Assembly (NCBI RefSeq): GCF_026340095.1
Contig: NZ_JAPEPO010000003.1
Span: 806,001-870,000 of the forward strand
DNA from: Streptomyces sp. NBC_01446
GTDB taxonomy: Bacteria; Actinomycetota; Actinomycetes; Streptomycetales; Streptomycetaceae
DNA length: 64,000 nucleotides
Reading direction: 5' to 3'
This document shows, piece by piece, positions 17,256-25,816 of the stretch (position 1 is the first letter of the stretch; every line of letters starts with the position of its first letter). A program made the position numbers and the translations under genes. The notes under the pieces were generated by a model, which was not told the DNA's origin, made no database searches, and saw nothing but the letters and a program-made list of their open reading frames with translations.

Positions 17256-17631
17256 GTCGAGACCGGGCAGTAGGTGGGGTTCCCCGGGGCCGGGGCCCGC
17301 GACGTGCTGCGGGTCAGAGCTTCCGTCACGTTCGCCTCTACAACGACATCGTCGACACCAACGGTCATGAGGCCTGGGAGAGTTCGCCGATTCCGAGCGT
17401 CCAGATGTGGTCGAGGAACGACGGGACCGTCCCAGGGCGGAACACCCGTTGTACGTGCCGGCCTGCGTCGACTCGGCCGCCCGGTGTCGGAAGTGACATC
17501 TCAGGCGCTCGCCGTCAGCAACGTGGTCGCTGACCCCAGCCGCCTCCTGCCCCCTGAACCTCCCGGCTCAGCAGCCTCACGCGCCGGCGTCGCCCACGCA
17601 CACGCACACGCCGTCTCGGCCCGTGAGCCCC
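17256..17631. other. Intergenic region, nothing recognised
   Basis: 376 bp between the CBS-BON gene and the convergent flavin-fold gene. No gene, strong hairpin or clear motif was found. Confidence 0.4.
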
Positions 17632-18132
17632 CTACTCCCGTTCACTCCGAGGCACCGCCTCAGGAGACACCGCCTCAAGGCGGAAGCCGTTGACGACGCC
17701 AGGCCGGATGCGCACGGCACTGTTCGTCGATTCCCCCGCCCAAGGGCGCAGCCGTTCTGCGTAGCCATGGCCCTCCTCGGCATCGGCCACCACGTAGGCG
17801 AACCCCGTGACGACCACGCTCCATCCGAGGTGCGACTCGGGATCGATGACGTCGGCTTCGTAGGCGACGACGACGCCGGGCGTGCCGGGATCGGTCACCA
17901 GGGAGGTGAGGGTTGATCTGTCGTCGAGTCGCACCACGATGTCCTCGCCCACCACCAAGTGGGTCACCGGGCGTACGGCCGGCAGGGCACGCTCGGTGAA
18001 GACCAGACGTCCCATCGATACGGTGGCGAGCAGCCGAAGAGCCTCATCGCGGTCCAAGTACCGCACGCGCCGACCCTGCTGGGTGACGTGGTCATGGCCT
18101 GCGGATTGTCCTGTGGCCTTGAGTTCCATCAT
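17632..18132 (-). CDS. Pyridoxamine-5'-phosphate-oxidase-fold protein (NimA-like)
   Basis: 166 residues of split beta-barrel flavin-binding type: VRYLDRDEALRLLATVSMGR, LVFTERALPAVRPVTHLVVG, then VVVAYEADVIDPESHLGWSV and VTGFAYVV. Actinobacterial proteins of this group bind FMN or F420, or haem in some, and reduce small molecules; the substrate is unknown. It shares an intergenic region of about 250 bp with the divergent cyclic-nucleotide-domain gene, which contains two copies of the OsdR-like motif. It also resembles the C-terminal domain of the HTH protein at 31181. Confidence 0.85.
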   Translation of the reverse strand: MMELKATGQSAGHDHVTQQGRRVRYLDRDEALRLLATVSMGRLVFTERALPAVRPVTHLVVGEDIVVRLDDRSTLTSLVTDPGTPGVVVAYEADVIDPESHLGWSVVVTGFAYVVADAEEGHGYAERLRPWAGESTNSAVRIRPGVVNGFRLEAVSPEAVPRSERE

Positions 18133-18291
18133 CCGGCCCTTCTGTTCGGCCCCTCGCGCCCGTTGCCGTCGGCTTGGTTCGTGGTCAGGGCTGTCAGGCA
18201 GCGTCGGGACTCGTCTTCACTGCCGGCCGGGGTGTCCGACGGCGGAGTCCCGGTGTCTGCCACTGTCGCCCCCAGCCACCCCGGCAGTCAT

Positions 18292-18326
18292 GGGCCGGTC
18301 GGGCTACGAGCGGGGCCGGTCGGCCC
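18292..18326. promoter_or_regulatory. Two OsdR-like operator copies
   Basis: GGGCCGGTCGGGCT (18292-18305) and the perfect dyad GGGCCGGTCGGCCC (18313-18326), 21 bp apart start to start, two helical turns. They lie 57 bp upstream of the gene at 18384 and about 160 bp upstream of the divergent gene at 18132. Confidence 0.6.
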
Positions 18327-18383
18327 ATGCGGGACGGTCCTGGCAACGCCGCAGACTGAAAGCGGAAGTGAACGAAGGCACCC

Positions 18384-18845
18384 ATGCGCACACCATTTCC
18401 CACCCGGATCACCGCCCTGCCCCCGGAGTACCGCTCCCGGCTGATGGAACACGCCCGCGACGTCAGCTTCCGGGAAGGAGCACGCCTCTTCAGCGAGGGC
18501 GGGCACGCAGACAGGTTCTGGATCATCCGGTCCGGCGCTGTCGCCATGGACTTGCACGTGCCCGGCAGGCAGCCGGCCGTCATCGAGGACCTGGGCCGCG
18601 GCGAACTGGTCGGTTGGTCATGGATGTTCAAGCCGTACCGCTGGCATATGGGGGCAAAAGCAACGACGCCTGTACGAACACACGAGTTCGACGCACTGAC
18701 CGTGCGGATGCTGATGGACGCCGATCCCGCGTTCGGCTTCGTCGTCGGGCACTGGGTGAGCCAGGTGCTCGCCCACCGACTCCAGGCGACGCGCGTTCGA
18801 CTCCTCGACCTTTACGCCCCGTACGGCAGCGGCAGCGTGGTCTGA
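18384..18845 (+). CDS. Cyclic-nucleotide-binding-domain protein without HTH
   Basis: 153 residues forming one Crp/Fnr-type effector beta-barrel: FREGARLFSEGGHADRFWII, RSGAVAMDLHVPGRQPAVIE, DLGRGELVGWSWMFKPYRWH, and the dimer-helix region ending RLQATRVRLLDLYAPYGSG. There is no DNA-binding domain, so it probably works as a signal-binding partner rather than a transcription factor. The canonical arginine/serine phosphate cassette is replaced by GWSWMFKPYRW, so a nucleotide ligand is uncertain. GAAGG lies seven bases before the ATG. A dead C-terminal copy lies at 14712. Confidence 0.82.
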   Translation: MRTPFPTRITALPPEYRSRLMEHARDVSFREGARLFSEGGHADRFWIIRSGAVAMDLHVPGRQPAVIEDLGRGELVGWSWMFKPYRWHMGAKATTPVRTHEFDALTVRMLMDADPAFGFVVGHWVSQVLAHRLQATRVRLLDLYAPYGSGSVV

Positions 18846-18864
18846 GCTGCCACTGCCCGACCCG

Positions 18865-19110
18865 ATGCGGCCCGGAGCCGATCACGCCCGCACCTCACAC
18901 ACCGTCAGTGACGTCATGTCGCACATCGCGATCGCCCTCGGCGAGGTGCGCTGCCCACCCCTGCCGAGTTCACCGTGTTGGACGGCGTCGTCACCCCTCA
19001 AGGACCGCTCCGGGACCTGACACTGGTGCCCTGCCGGCGCGGGCTCTCCGAGCGGTCGAGGTTATGGGGGACGTCCGTCCGGCGCTGCATGAGGGTTCTG
19101 TCGGCTCGGC
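18865..19110 (+). pseudogene. CBS-BON protein, fourth copy, mostly deleted
   Basis: From ATG 18865 the frame gives SHTVSDVMSHIAIALGEVRC, the start of a CBS-BON protein. It then jumps straight to FTVLDGVVTPQGPLRDLTLV, the BON segment, and a frame change gives LPARALRAVEVMGDV. Both CBS cores are deleted. Confidence 0.55.
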
Positions 19111-19206
19111 GGCCTGGCACACGGCCCGCTGCCGGGTGCTCTTGTCCCTACTCCTGAGACAATTCATATGGGATTAGGCAAGAGCGGACCGAGCACAGGG
19201 GCGCAC

Positions 19207-19908
19207 ATGTCCGACGCAGCGAGGCCAGCGAGCACCTCCGCCGAGACGCCCATCCGGGTCTTCCTCCTGGACGACCACGAGGTTGTACGCCGGGGTCTGC
19301 ACGACCTCCTGGGCGCCGAGCCCGACATCGAGGTGGTCGGCGAGGCGTCCACCGCCGAGCAGGCGCTGACCCGCGGCCCCGCACTCCGCCCCCATGTGGC
19401 CGTGCTCGATGTACGGCTGCCCGACAGCGACGGCATCAGCGTCTGCCGGGAGCTTCGCTCGCGCATGCCGGAGCTGGCCTGCCTGATGCTGACGTCATTC
19501 GACGACGAGGAGGCCCTGCTTGACGCGATCATGGCTGGCGCCGCCGGGTACGTCCTCAAGCAGATCAAGGGCTCCGACCTGGTGTCGGCGGTTCGGACGG
19601 TCGCCTCGGGCCAGTCGATGCTCGACCCGGCGACAACGGCCAGGCTGATCCGCTCCTTGCGGGATCCGCAGACCGTGAAGCCGCCGGAAGACGCACGACT
19701 GGAGGGGCTCACCGAGCGGGAGCGCTCGGTGCTGGAACTCGTCGGCGACGGGCTCACCAACCGGCAGATCGCGAAAGAGCTCTACCTGTCCGAGAAGACA
19801 GTCAAGAACCACATCTCCCGGCTGCTGGGCAAGCTCGGCGTTGAGCGGCGCGTCCAGGCGGCCGTCATCGCGGCAGAGGTACGCGAACGCGGCAAGGGCG
19901 AGCACTGA
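19207..19908 (+). CDS. NarL/LuxR-family response regulator, DevR/OsdR type
   Basis: 233 residues. The receiver domain (about 15-130) has the acidic pair in FLLDDHEVVRRG, phosphoacceptor Asp68 in VAVLDVRLP, the Thr of MLTSF and the Lys of GYVLKQIKG. A linker of about 35 residues precedes a GerE helix-turn-helix (about 165-225: LTERERSVLELVGDGLTNRQ, IAKELYLSEKTVKNHISRLL). Sequence and setting match DosR/DevR of mycobacteria and OsdR of Streptomyces coelicolor. ATG 19207 is chosen (AGGGG five bases upstream); ATG 19168 is possible. It converges on the histidine kinase gene, 49 bp apart, so the pair is not an operon. It probably binds the GGGCCGGTCGGCCC-like sites nearby. Confidence 0.88.
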   Translation: MSDAARPASTSAETPIRVFLLDDHEVVRRGLHDLLGAEPDIEVVGEASTAEQALTRGPALRPHVAVLDVRLPDSDGISVCRELRSRMPELACLMLTSFDDEEALLDAIMAGAAGYVLKQIKGSDLVSAVRTVASGQSMLDPATTARLIRSLRDPQTVKPPEDARLEGLTERERSVLELVGDGLTNRQIAKELYLSEKTVKNHISRLLGKLGVERRVQAAVIAAEVRERGKGEH

Positions 19909-19957
19909 AGACCGCGCGGCCGTCCGGCTCAGTCCACGGGCCGGATGATCGCCAGGC

Positions 19958-21688
19958 TCAATCCGCGGTCCCGGTGAGCGGAACCCTCCACTCCAGCCTG
20001 GTGCCCCTGTTCCCCTGATCTCGCGCCGCGATCGACAGCGCGCCGCCGAGCCGCTCGGCGCGTTCGGCGAGGTTGCGCAGCCCGCTGCGCCTGCCACCCT
20101 CGGGGATGCCGATACCGTCATCACTGACCGACACGGTCAGTACGCCGTCCGCGGCTGCGATCGCCACTTCGACGGAGGTGGCACGGGCGTGGCGGGCCAC
20201 ATTGGCCAGGGCCTCCCCGATCACGGCGAGAACTTCGTCGGCCACGCCGGGCGACACCTCCGTGTCGATGAGGCCCTCCATACGCAAGGCCGGGGCGAAT
20301 CCGAGCGCCGCACCCGCCTCGTCCATGGCCTGTACGGCTCGCAGCCTCAGCTTCGGTGCCACCCCTGGCACATCATGCTCACGCAGGCCGAAGATCGTCG
20401 AGCGGATGATCTTGATGGTGGCGTCGAGGTCGTCGATCGCCCGCGCCAGTCGCTCGGCCGCCTGCGGGTGCTCGACGAAGCGCTGGGCGCTCTGCAGGGT
20501 CATACCCGTGGCGAAGAGGCGCTGGATCGCCAGATCGTGCAGGTCGCGGGCGATCCGGTCATGGTCTTCGAGCAGACTCATCTGTTCCGCGTCGCGCCGC
20601 CGGTCGGCCAGTTCCAGTGCGAGGGCCGCCTGTCCCGTGAAGGCCGGCAGGGCGGCGACCTCAGCGGCCGCGAACGGCGGACGGCCCCGGCGACGGGCCA
20701 GCATCAGGACGCCACTCAGTTTCTCCTTGGTGCTGACGGCGATCGCGACAGCCGGTCCGAAGCCGGTCCAGCACTCGGCGTGTTCCGCCCGCTCGTCGGA
20801 CTCGACGTCCGGCACCGTGACCAGCCCGTCCTCGGCGAGCGCCGCCGCGGCGAGGGTGCCCGCGCTGATGGGGAGGACGATGCCTCGGTGTGCGTCGGCT
20901 CCCTCTCCCAGCGCCAAGGAGTCCCGCAGTTCGCCGTTCTGGCCGACCAGATAGAAAACGCCCACGTCGGCTCCGGTGATGTCACGGGACCGCTCCAGCA
21001 TTCCTTCGAGAACCTGGGACTCGGCGGAGCCCGAGAGCAGCGCGCTGGTGAAGTCCGTACTGGCGGCCAGCCAGCGCTCTCTGAGGCTGACCTCTTCGAA
21101 GAGGCGGGCATTCTCGATGGCGATGCCGGCCGCAACGGCCAGGGTCGCCAGGACGGCCTCGTCCTCGGCGTCGAAGTCCGCCCCACCTCTCTTCTCGGTC
21201 ATATAGAGGTTGCCGAATACTTCCTCCCGGACCCGGATGGGTACCCCCAGGAAGCTGTGCATCGGAGGGTGATTGGGCGGGAACCCGTACGAAGCGGGAT
21301 GCTCGGACAACTCCGACAGCCGCAGCGGTTCGGGGTGGCGGATCAGCTCCCCCAGGATGCCGTGCCCCGAGGGCAGTTCCCCGATCTGCGCGCGCAGCTC
21401 GTCGCTGATGCCCACGGTGAGGAACTCCGCGAGTTTCTTGTCGTCACCGATCACACCGAGCGCCCCGTACCCCGCGTCCACGAGGATTGTGGCCGCCTCG
21501 AGGATGCCGCGCAGCACCTGCGGCAGGTCGAGTTCCCGACCCACTGACATGACCGCTTCGAGCAGCCCGTTCAGCCGGTCCCGCGTGCCGCGGACCTCGT
21601 CCATGCGGACCTGGAGCTCGTCGAGCAACTCGTCCATCCGCAGTCTCGGAACCTGCGCGCCCGCAGCGTCCGGACCATCCCCGCCCAT
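19958..21688 (-). CDS. GAF-domain sensor histidine kinase, DosS/OsdK type
   Basis: 576 residues from an ATG with GGAGGT four bases upstream; an upstream extension to 22072 is rejected. GAF-A is about 50-195, GAF-B about 215-365, a HisKA_3 dimerisation helix carries His384 (RIARDLHDLAIQRLFATG), and a HATPase domain spans about 470-572 (GEALANVARHA, DDGIGIPEGG, SGLRNLAERAERLGG). There is no transmembrane segment. In GAF-A, His140 in NHPPM and Tyr162 in FGNLYMTEK have the same spacing (22 residues) as the proximal haem His149 and Tyr171 of mycobacterial DosS as I remember it. A haem-based oxygen or redox sensor is therefore likely. It would phosphorylate the regulator encoded at 19207. Confidence 0.9.
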   Translation of the reverse strand: MGGDGPDAAGAQVPRLRMDELLDELQVRMDEVRGTRDRLNGLLEAVMSVGRELDLPQVLRGILEAATILVDAGYGALGVIGDDKKLAEFLTVGISDELRAQIGELPSGHGILGELIRHPEPLRLSELSEHPASYGFPPNHPPMHSFLGVPIRVREEVFGNLYMTEKRGGADFDAEDEAVLATLAVAAGIAIENARLFEEVSLRERWLAASTDFTSALLSGSAESQVLEGMLERSRDITGADVGVFYLVGQNGELRDSLALGEGADAHRGIVLPISAGTLAAAALAEDGLVTVPDVESDERAEHAECWTGFGPAVAIAVSTKEKLSGVLMLARRRGRPPFAAAEVAALPAFTGQAALALELADRRRDAEQMSLLEDHDRIARDLHDLAIQRLFATGMTLQSAQRFVEHPQAAERLARAIDDLDATIKIIRSTIFGLREHDVPGVAPKLRLRAVQAMDEAGAALGFAPALRMEGLIDTEVSPGVADEVLAVIGEALANVARHARATSVEVAIAAADGVLTVSVSDDGIGIPEGGRRSGLRNLAERAERLGGALSIAARDQGNRGTRLEWRVPLTGTAD

Positions 21689-21989
21689 CAGTACCTCCGG
21701 CCACCCTGCGGGTTGCGGAGCCAGCCCGCACCTTTCACGGTAGCGTCCGGCTCCAGCCTGTTCCGGTCGGACACGGCCACCCGGCAGGCAACGGACGCGG
21801 GATTCCCGACGCAGGTGGTTCTGGTCCCCGATGTCCCTGCCTCCTTGTAGAACCCGGGGTCCAGAAACACGCCGCGCCGCATCCGGCCAGAGCGGAGGGT
21901 GCGGCAAGACCGATCCCCTCCCGGCCCAAGGCGCTCGGTCTCCGATACGGAGCGCGGCGAGCGCGAGCAGGGCCGAGGCGAAGACTGCC

Positions 21990-22200
21990 AATGGAAGGAA
22001 GGGGCTGCTGACGCTCGCGATCCGCGACCATGCGGATGCTGTCGTCATCGCCCTGGTGATCGTCCTCAACACGACGGTGGGCGTTCACGCAGGAGTTATG
22101 GACAGAAAACGCCGTAGCGTTGGGGCCGTACTGCGTCAGCAGGCGGGCCGCCTCCGCCCCGGTCAGCCCGGCAGGCTGCCCCAGGGAGCGGGTGCCTGAT
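21990..22200 (+). pseudogene. P-type cation ATPase N-terminal scrap
   Basis: LAIRDHADAVVIALVIVLNT-TVGV is the second transmembrane helix region of P-type ATPases of the Ca2+/cation class. The following VQE-type segment is disrupted by a frame change near 22090 (ENAVALG-like sense continues in the neighbouring frame). There is no ATPase domain. P-type ATPases are common members of dormancy regulons, so this may be an old regulon gene. Confidence 0.5.
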
Positions 22201-22223
22201 CCGCGGCGGTGGCCACGGCGACT

Positions 22224-23084
22224 TCATCTGACGGGCACCGTGACGACCGGGCATTGTGCACGGTGCAGCAGTCCGTGCACCACCGATCCCAGCCGCATCC
22301 CCAGGTAGCCGCCGTTGCCCCTGCGGCCCACAACCACGGCCAGGGCGCGCTCGGCAGCTCGGGCCAGCTCCTCGACCGGGTGTCCGACCGGCACTTCGTG
22401 TGTGAGCGGCACGTTCGGGTACTTCTCCGCCCAGCCGGCCACGGCTTCGGACAGCAGGCTCCGCTGGGTCTGCACGAGCGACGGCTCGTCCTTCAGGGAG
22501 AGGACGGGCGGCTGCCACACCCACAAGGCTCGCAGGGCGGCGCCGCGCAGACTGGCCTCCTCGAAAGCCAGGGCCAGGGCCGCCTTCGAGGGCTCACTGC
22601 CGTCGACGCCCACGACGAGGTACAGGGGTTCCTGCGTCACGTGCTCGGCGTCGCCCACCACCACGACCGGGCAGCGAGCCTGCGCCGATACCGGCACCAC
22701 GAGGGAGCCCGCACTGAGGAACTCCTCCGTGCGGCTCAAGTGCCGCGATCCGAGCACGATCATCCGTGCCCGGCCCGACAGCCGGATCAAGATCTGGGCG
22801 GGGCGGCCGTCGAGCACGTCCGTGGCCACGTCGACGTCGGCATGGCGCTCGCGCACCCAGGAGGCGGCCACCTCCAGGGCCCGCGTTCCCTCTCGCCGCT
22901 GCGCCATCATTTGTGTGGTGGCGTCGACGTGCTGGCTGTCGAGCTGTGCGGGGACTGCCACGAGGAGTCGGAGTGGAAGCCTGCGGCGGTGGGCTTCGTC
23001 GGCTGCCCAGGCCAGCAGCATGTGGCAGTCCCTCGCCGGGTCGATGCCGACGAGGATCTCTCGGCCTGCGGCGGTGTTCGTCAT
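22224..23084 (-). CDS. Universal stress protein, two tandem Usp domains
   Basis: 286 residues. Domain 1 is about 8-145 (ILVGIDPARDCHMLLAWAAD, IVLGSRHLSRTEEFLSAGSL). Domain 2 is about 152-286 (LVVGVDGSEPSKAALALAFE, VVVGRRGNGGYLGMRLGSVV with the G-2x-G-9x-G-S ATP loop). In domain 1 the ATP loop is incomplete. The ATG at 23082-23084 overlaps by ATGA the stop of an upstream broken Usp gene, so the two formed an operon. Tandem Usp proteins are typical DosR/OsdR targets. The probable operators lie at 23514-23548, upstream of the broken partner. Confidence 0.88.
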   Translation of the reverse strand: MTNTAAGREILVGIDPARDCHMLLAWAADEAHRRRLPLRLLVAVPAQLDSQHVDATTQMMAQRREGTRALEVAASWVRERHADVDVATDVLDGRPAQILIRLSGRARMIVLGSRHLSRTEEFLSAGSLVVPVSAQARCPVVVVGDAEHVTQEPLYLVVGVDGSEPSKAALALAFEEASLRGAALRALWVWQPPVLSLKDEPSLVQTQRSLLSEAVAGWAEKYPNVPLTHEVPVGHPVEELARAAERALAVVVGRRGNGGYLGMRLGSVVHGLLHRAQCPVVTVPVR

Positions 23085-23395
23085 GACTCGCTCCCGTGCT
23101 CGGTGTCGTTCCGCGGGATGAACAGGACCGGGCACTCCGCGTGGTGCACGAGGCCGTGCGTTGCCCGCCCCAGCATGCGGCCGATGTAGGCGGGCGAGCG
23201 TCACCCGCCCATGGCCAGAAGGTCGGCGCGGTGCGACGCCTTGACCAGCACCCCGGACGCGGACGGCTCTTCGCCGCATCCGCCTCCATCTTCATCTCCG
23301 GGAACTCGTGGCGCACCTGCTCGGCGACGGCGGTCAGGCTGCGCGCTCGTACTCGCCTGCGATTTCTTCGATGACATCGGTGACATCGGTGATCG
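23081..23395 (-). pseudogene. Universal stress protein remnant
   Basis: The minus strand carries EQVRHEFPEMKMEADAAK, LVKASHRADLLAMGG-stop and, in another frame, MLGRATHGLVHHAECPVLFI to a TGA that overlaps the next ATG. This is the C-terminal half of a Usp protein with at least two frame breaks. No N-terminal half is present to the right. Confidence 0.65.
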
Positions 23396-23513
23396 GTTCG
23401 GTTCGGTTCTCACGTTGGCATCAGGGCTATCGGCGGGGAGGGGGCCGCACGGGTCCGTCCGGCGGCCAAAGGTCCCGCGTACGGTCCGGCGCCCGTCGGC
23501 TGTGAGTCAGGCG

Positions 23514-23548
23514 GGTCCGGTCGGCCCTTGGAGCGGACCGATCGGCCT
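23514..23548. promoter_or_regulatory. Two OsdR-like operator copies
   Basis: GGTCCGGTCGGCCC (23514-23527) and GGACCGATCGGCCT (23535-23548) start 21 bp apart, the same spacing as the pair at 18292. They lie about 120 bp beyond the broken Usp gene on the left-going side. Confidence 0.6.
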
Positions 23549-23776
23549 CGAAGTGCGACACACGCGCGGCACACGGTGGCTTGTGAGGGCGCTGCGCCCG
23601 CCCGTCCGCCGGAACCGTCGCCGGGAGCCGAATACCAGGAAGCGGTGAGAGATCGACCGGCTCTGCCGGACGGGGTGGTGTCCGTCGCTCAACACCTCGG
23701 ATGCGGGGTCGACGACGGCACGTGGGGAGACCCATGACAAAGCCGACCTGCGCACACCCAGCGCAGGACACCGTCA

Positions 23777-23790
23777 GGGCCGGTCGGCCC
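23777..23790. promoter_or_regulatory. OsdR-like operator, perfect dyad
   Basis: GGGCCGGTCGGCCC, identical to the copy at 18313-18326, centred about 93 bp upstream of the ATG at 23877. Confidence 0.6.
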
Positions 23791-23876
23791 CGCGAGAGGC
23801 CCTCCTGGCCCCTCCCCGGAACACGCCACCGGGCGGACGCTGAGATCACCGCACCTCCGCCGAGGAGATGACCATC

Positions 23877-24740
23877 ATGGCGACGACCCACATCACCGCC
23901 GGCCTGGACGGCTCCCGTGAGAGCGCCACCGCCGCCCGCTGGGCCGCCCGGGAGGCAGAGCTCAGGGGTATTGCCCTGAACCTCGTTCACGTCGACGAGC
24001 GGCTGGAACAACGCCCGCCGCAGCAAGTCCCGAGCACCGAGATCACCCACCGCTGGGACGAGGCACTCCTGCGTGACGCCACCCAGGACCTGCGCCGCCT
24101 CCACCCGGACCTTGAGATCACCACCCAGAGCCTGCGAGGCTTCCCCTCCGAGACGCTGTGCGGTGCCGCCGACACCTCCGACATGCTCGTGCTCGGCTCT
24201 CGGGGCCTTGGCACCATCGCCGGCTACCTCGTCGGCTCGGTCGCCGCCGCCACCATCGCCGGCACCCAGCAGCCCGTCGTTCTCGTACGGTCCGCCGACA
24301 CCGACCTCGCCGACGGGCCCGTCGTGGTCGGCGTGGACATCTACCAGCGCTGCGACAAGCTCCTCGCGTTCGTCTTCGACGAGGCGTCGCGCCGGTCCTG
24401 CACCCTGCGTGTGGTGTACGGATGGTCCGCGACGCCGGTCTACAGCCAGGCACGGATACTCACCCCCGGTATCCAGGAGCAGATCAGGCACGGTATCGCC
24501 ACCGTCATGGACGAGATGCCGAGCCCCTGGCGCGACAAGTACCCCTCGGTGGAGGTGAACCCGACCCACCCCATGGGCCAGGCCGCCATCCAGATACTCG
24601 ACGCCTCCTCCGACGCCGCCCTGGTCGTCGTCGGCCGGCGCATCCGCGAAGCCGCCGCAATCGGCACCCACATCGGCGCGATCACACACGCCGTGCTGCA
24701 CCACTCCGCCGCCCCGGTCGCCGTCATCGCCCACGACTGA
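23877..24740 (+). CDS. Universal stress protein, two tandem Usp domains
   Basis: 287 residues. Domain 1 (ITAGLDGSRESATAARWAAR; LGSRGLGTIAGYLVGSVAAA) has a near-complete ATP loop. Domain 2 (VVVGVDIYQRCDKLLAFVFD; VVVGRRIREAAAIGTHIGAI) is more divergent. GAGGAG lies nine bases before the ATG at 23877; an ATG at 23868 abuts the ribosome binding site and is less likely. The Acg-type nitroreductase follows after 24 bp, so they form an operon behind the dyad at 23777-23790. It is cytoplasmic, and in mycobacteria such proteins are hypoxia induced. Confidence 0.88.
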   Translation: MATTHITAGLDGSRESATAARWAAREAELRGIALNLVHVDERLEQRPPQQVPSTEITHRWDEALLRDATQDLRRLHPDLEITTQSLRGFPSETLCGAADTSDMLVLGSRGLGTIAGYLVGSVAAATIAGTQQPVVLVRSADTDLADGPVVVGVDIYQRCDKLLAFVFDEASRRSCTLRVVYGWSATPVYSQARILTPGIQEQIRHGIATVMDEMPSPWRDKYPSVEVNPTHPMGQAAIQILDASSDAALVVVGRRIREAAAIGTHIGAITHAVLHHSAAPVAVIAHD

Positions 24741-24764
24741 GGCACGTACAGACAGGACCCGGCC

Positions 24765-25757
24765 ATGTCCGCACAGCCCCTCGAAACGGTAGCCGTCGCA
24801 TCGCTGATCGAGGACGCCGTCACCGCGCCCTCCATGCACAACGCCCAGCCCTGGAGGTTCGTCTGCCGGCCGAGCAGCGGCACGGTCGAGCTGTACGGCG
24901 ACTCCACGCGCACCATGCCGCACACCGACCCGAACCACCGGGCGCTCCATCTGGGCTGCGCCGCCTCCCTGTTCAATCTGCGGGTGGCGGCCGTCCGAGC
25001 GGGACGGGAGCCGGTCGTCCGCCTCCTGCCCGATCCGCACGACCCTTGGTTCCTGGCCGAGGTACACCTCCGGGAACCGACCGCGGCCCTCGAGGCTCAA
25101 CTCGCGCTGTTCCACCCTGCCCTGCGCCGCCGGCATACCAGCCGCTTCCCCTTCACGGACGAGGAGATCCCGGCCCCGATCCTGGACGGCCTGCGAGCCG
25201 CCGCCCTCCTCGAAGAGTGCAAGCTGATGCTGCCGGATGCCTGGCACACCGAGGCCGTTCTCGATCTCGTCCACGACTCCGAGAACCGAGAGGGATCAAA
25301 TCCCGCGGTGCGCGAGGAGACCGTCGCCTGGACCCGTACCGGCGCGCCGGGTGAAGGCCCGGCCACGGAAGGCATCCCCGCATACGCCTTCGGTCCCCGC
25401 CAGTCCGGAATGAGTGCCCCCGTAAGAGACTTCGGCTCATGGCGCCCCGTCATGGCTCGCGACTCCGCTGTCTTCGAGAAGCATCCGCACATCGCCCTGC
25501 TCGGCACCTCGGGCGACACCCCGACGGACTGGATGAAGGCCGGCCAGGCCCTGCAGCGCATCCTGCTCCAGGCCACCCTGGACGGCCTCGTCACCTCGAT
25601 GACCTCCCAGCCCCTGGAGTGGCCCGAACTGCGCTGGGCGGTCCGCGACCCGAGCGACACGATGGGCCACGTCCACATGGTCATCCGCCTCGGCTACGGC
25701 CCCCAGGGCCCGGCGACGCCCCGGCGACCCGCGCAGGACGTGCTCACGGTCGTGTGA
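24765..25757 (+). CDS. Acg-family nitroreductase-fold protein
   Basis: 330 residues. The N-terminal LIEDAVTAPSMHNAQPWRFV is the FMN-binding motif of nitroreductases (SxHNxQPW). The second half repeats the fold (RRRHTSRFPFTDEEIPAPIL; GQALQRILLQATLDGLVTSM). This double-lobed form matches Acg (Rv2032) of the mycobacterial DosR regulon, which keeps FMN but has a lid that blocks activity, suggesting flavin storage or sequestration. It is second in an operon with the Usp gene. The length fits Acg proteins. No downstream partner: the next gene is convergent. Confidence 0.88.
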   Translation: MSAQPLETVAVASLIEDAVTAPSMHNAQPWRFVCRPSSGTVELYGDSTRTMPHTDPNHRALHLGCAASLFNLRVAAVRAGREPVVRLLPDPHDPWFLAEVHLREPTAALEAQLALFHPALRRRHTSRFPFTDEEIPAPILDGLRAAALLEECKLMLPDAWHTEAVLDLVHDSENREGSNPAVREETVAWTRTGAPGEGPATEGIPAYAFGPRQSGMSAPVRDFGSWRPVMARDSAVFEKHPHIALLGTSGDTPTDWMKAGQALQRILLQATLDGLVTSMTSQPLEWPELRWAVRDPSDTMGHVHMVIRLGYGPQGPATPRRPAQDVLTVV

Positions 25758-25816
25758 ATCCTGCGTCCCGAGGTCAGGCGACGATGAACTCATCGGTCCG
25801 GTCCCGGGCGCGCCGG

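Larger units (their letters stand above)
23396..23876. other. Divergent promoter region between stress genes
   Basis: 481 bp with no gene. It holds three good copies of the OsdR-like motif, oriented to serve both the Usp genes to the left and the Usp/nitroreductase operon to the right. Confidence 0.5.

Noticed and set aside
21689..22072. N-terminal extension of the histidine kinase
   Set aside because: GGAGGT lies four bases before the ATG at 21686-21688. The extension is antisense to the ATPase scrap and has no domain sense.
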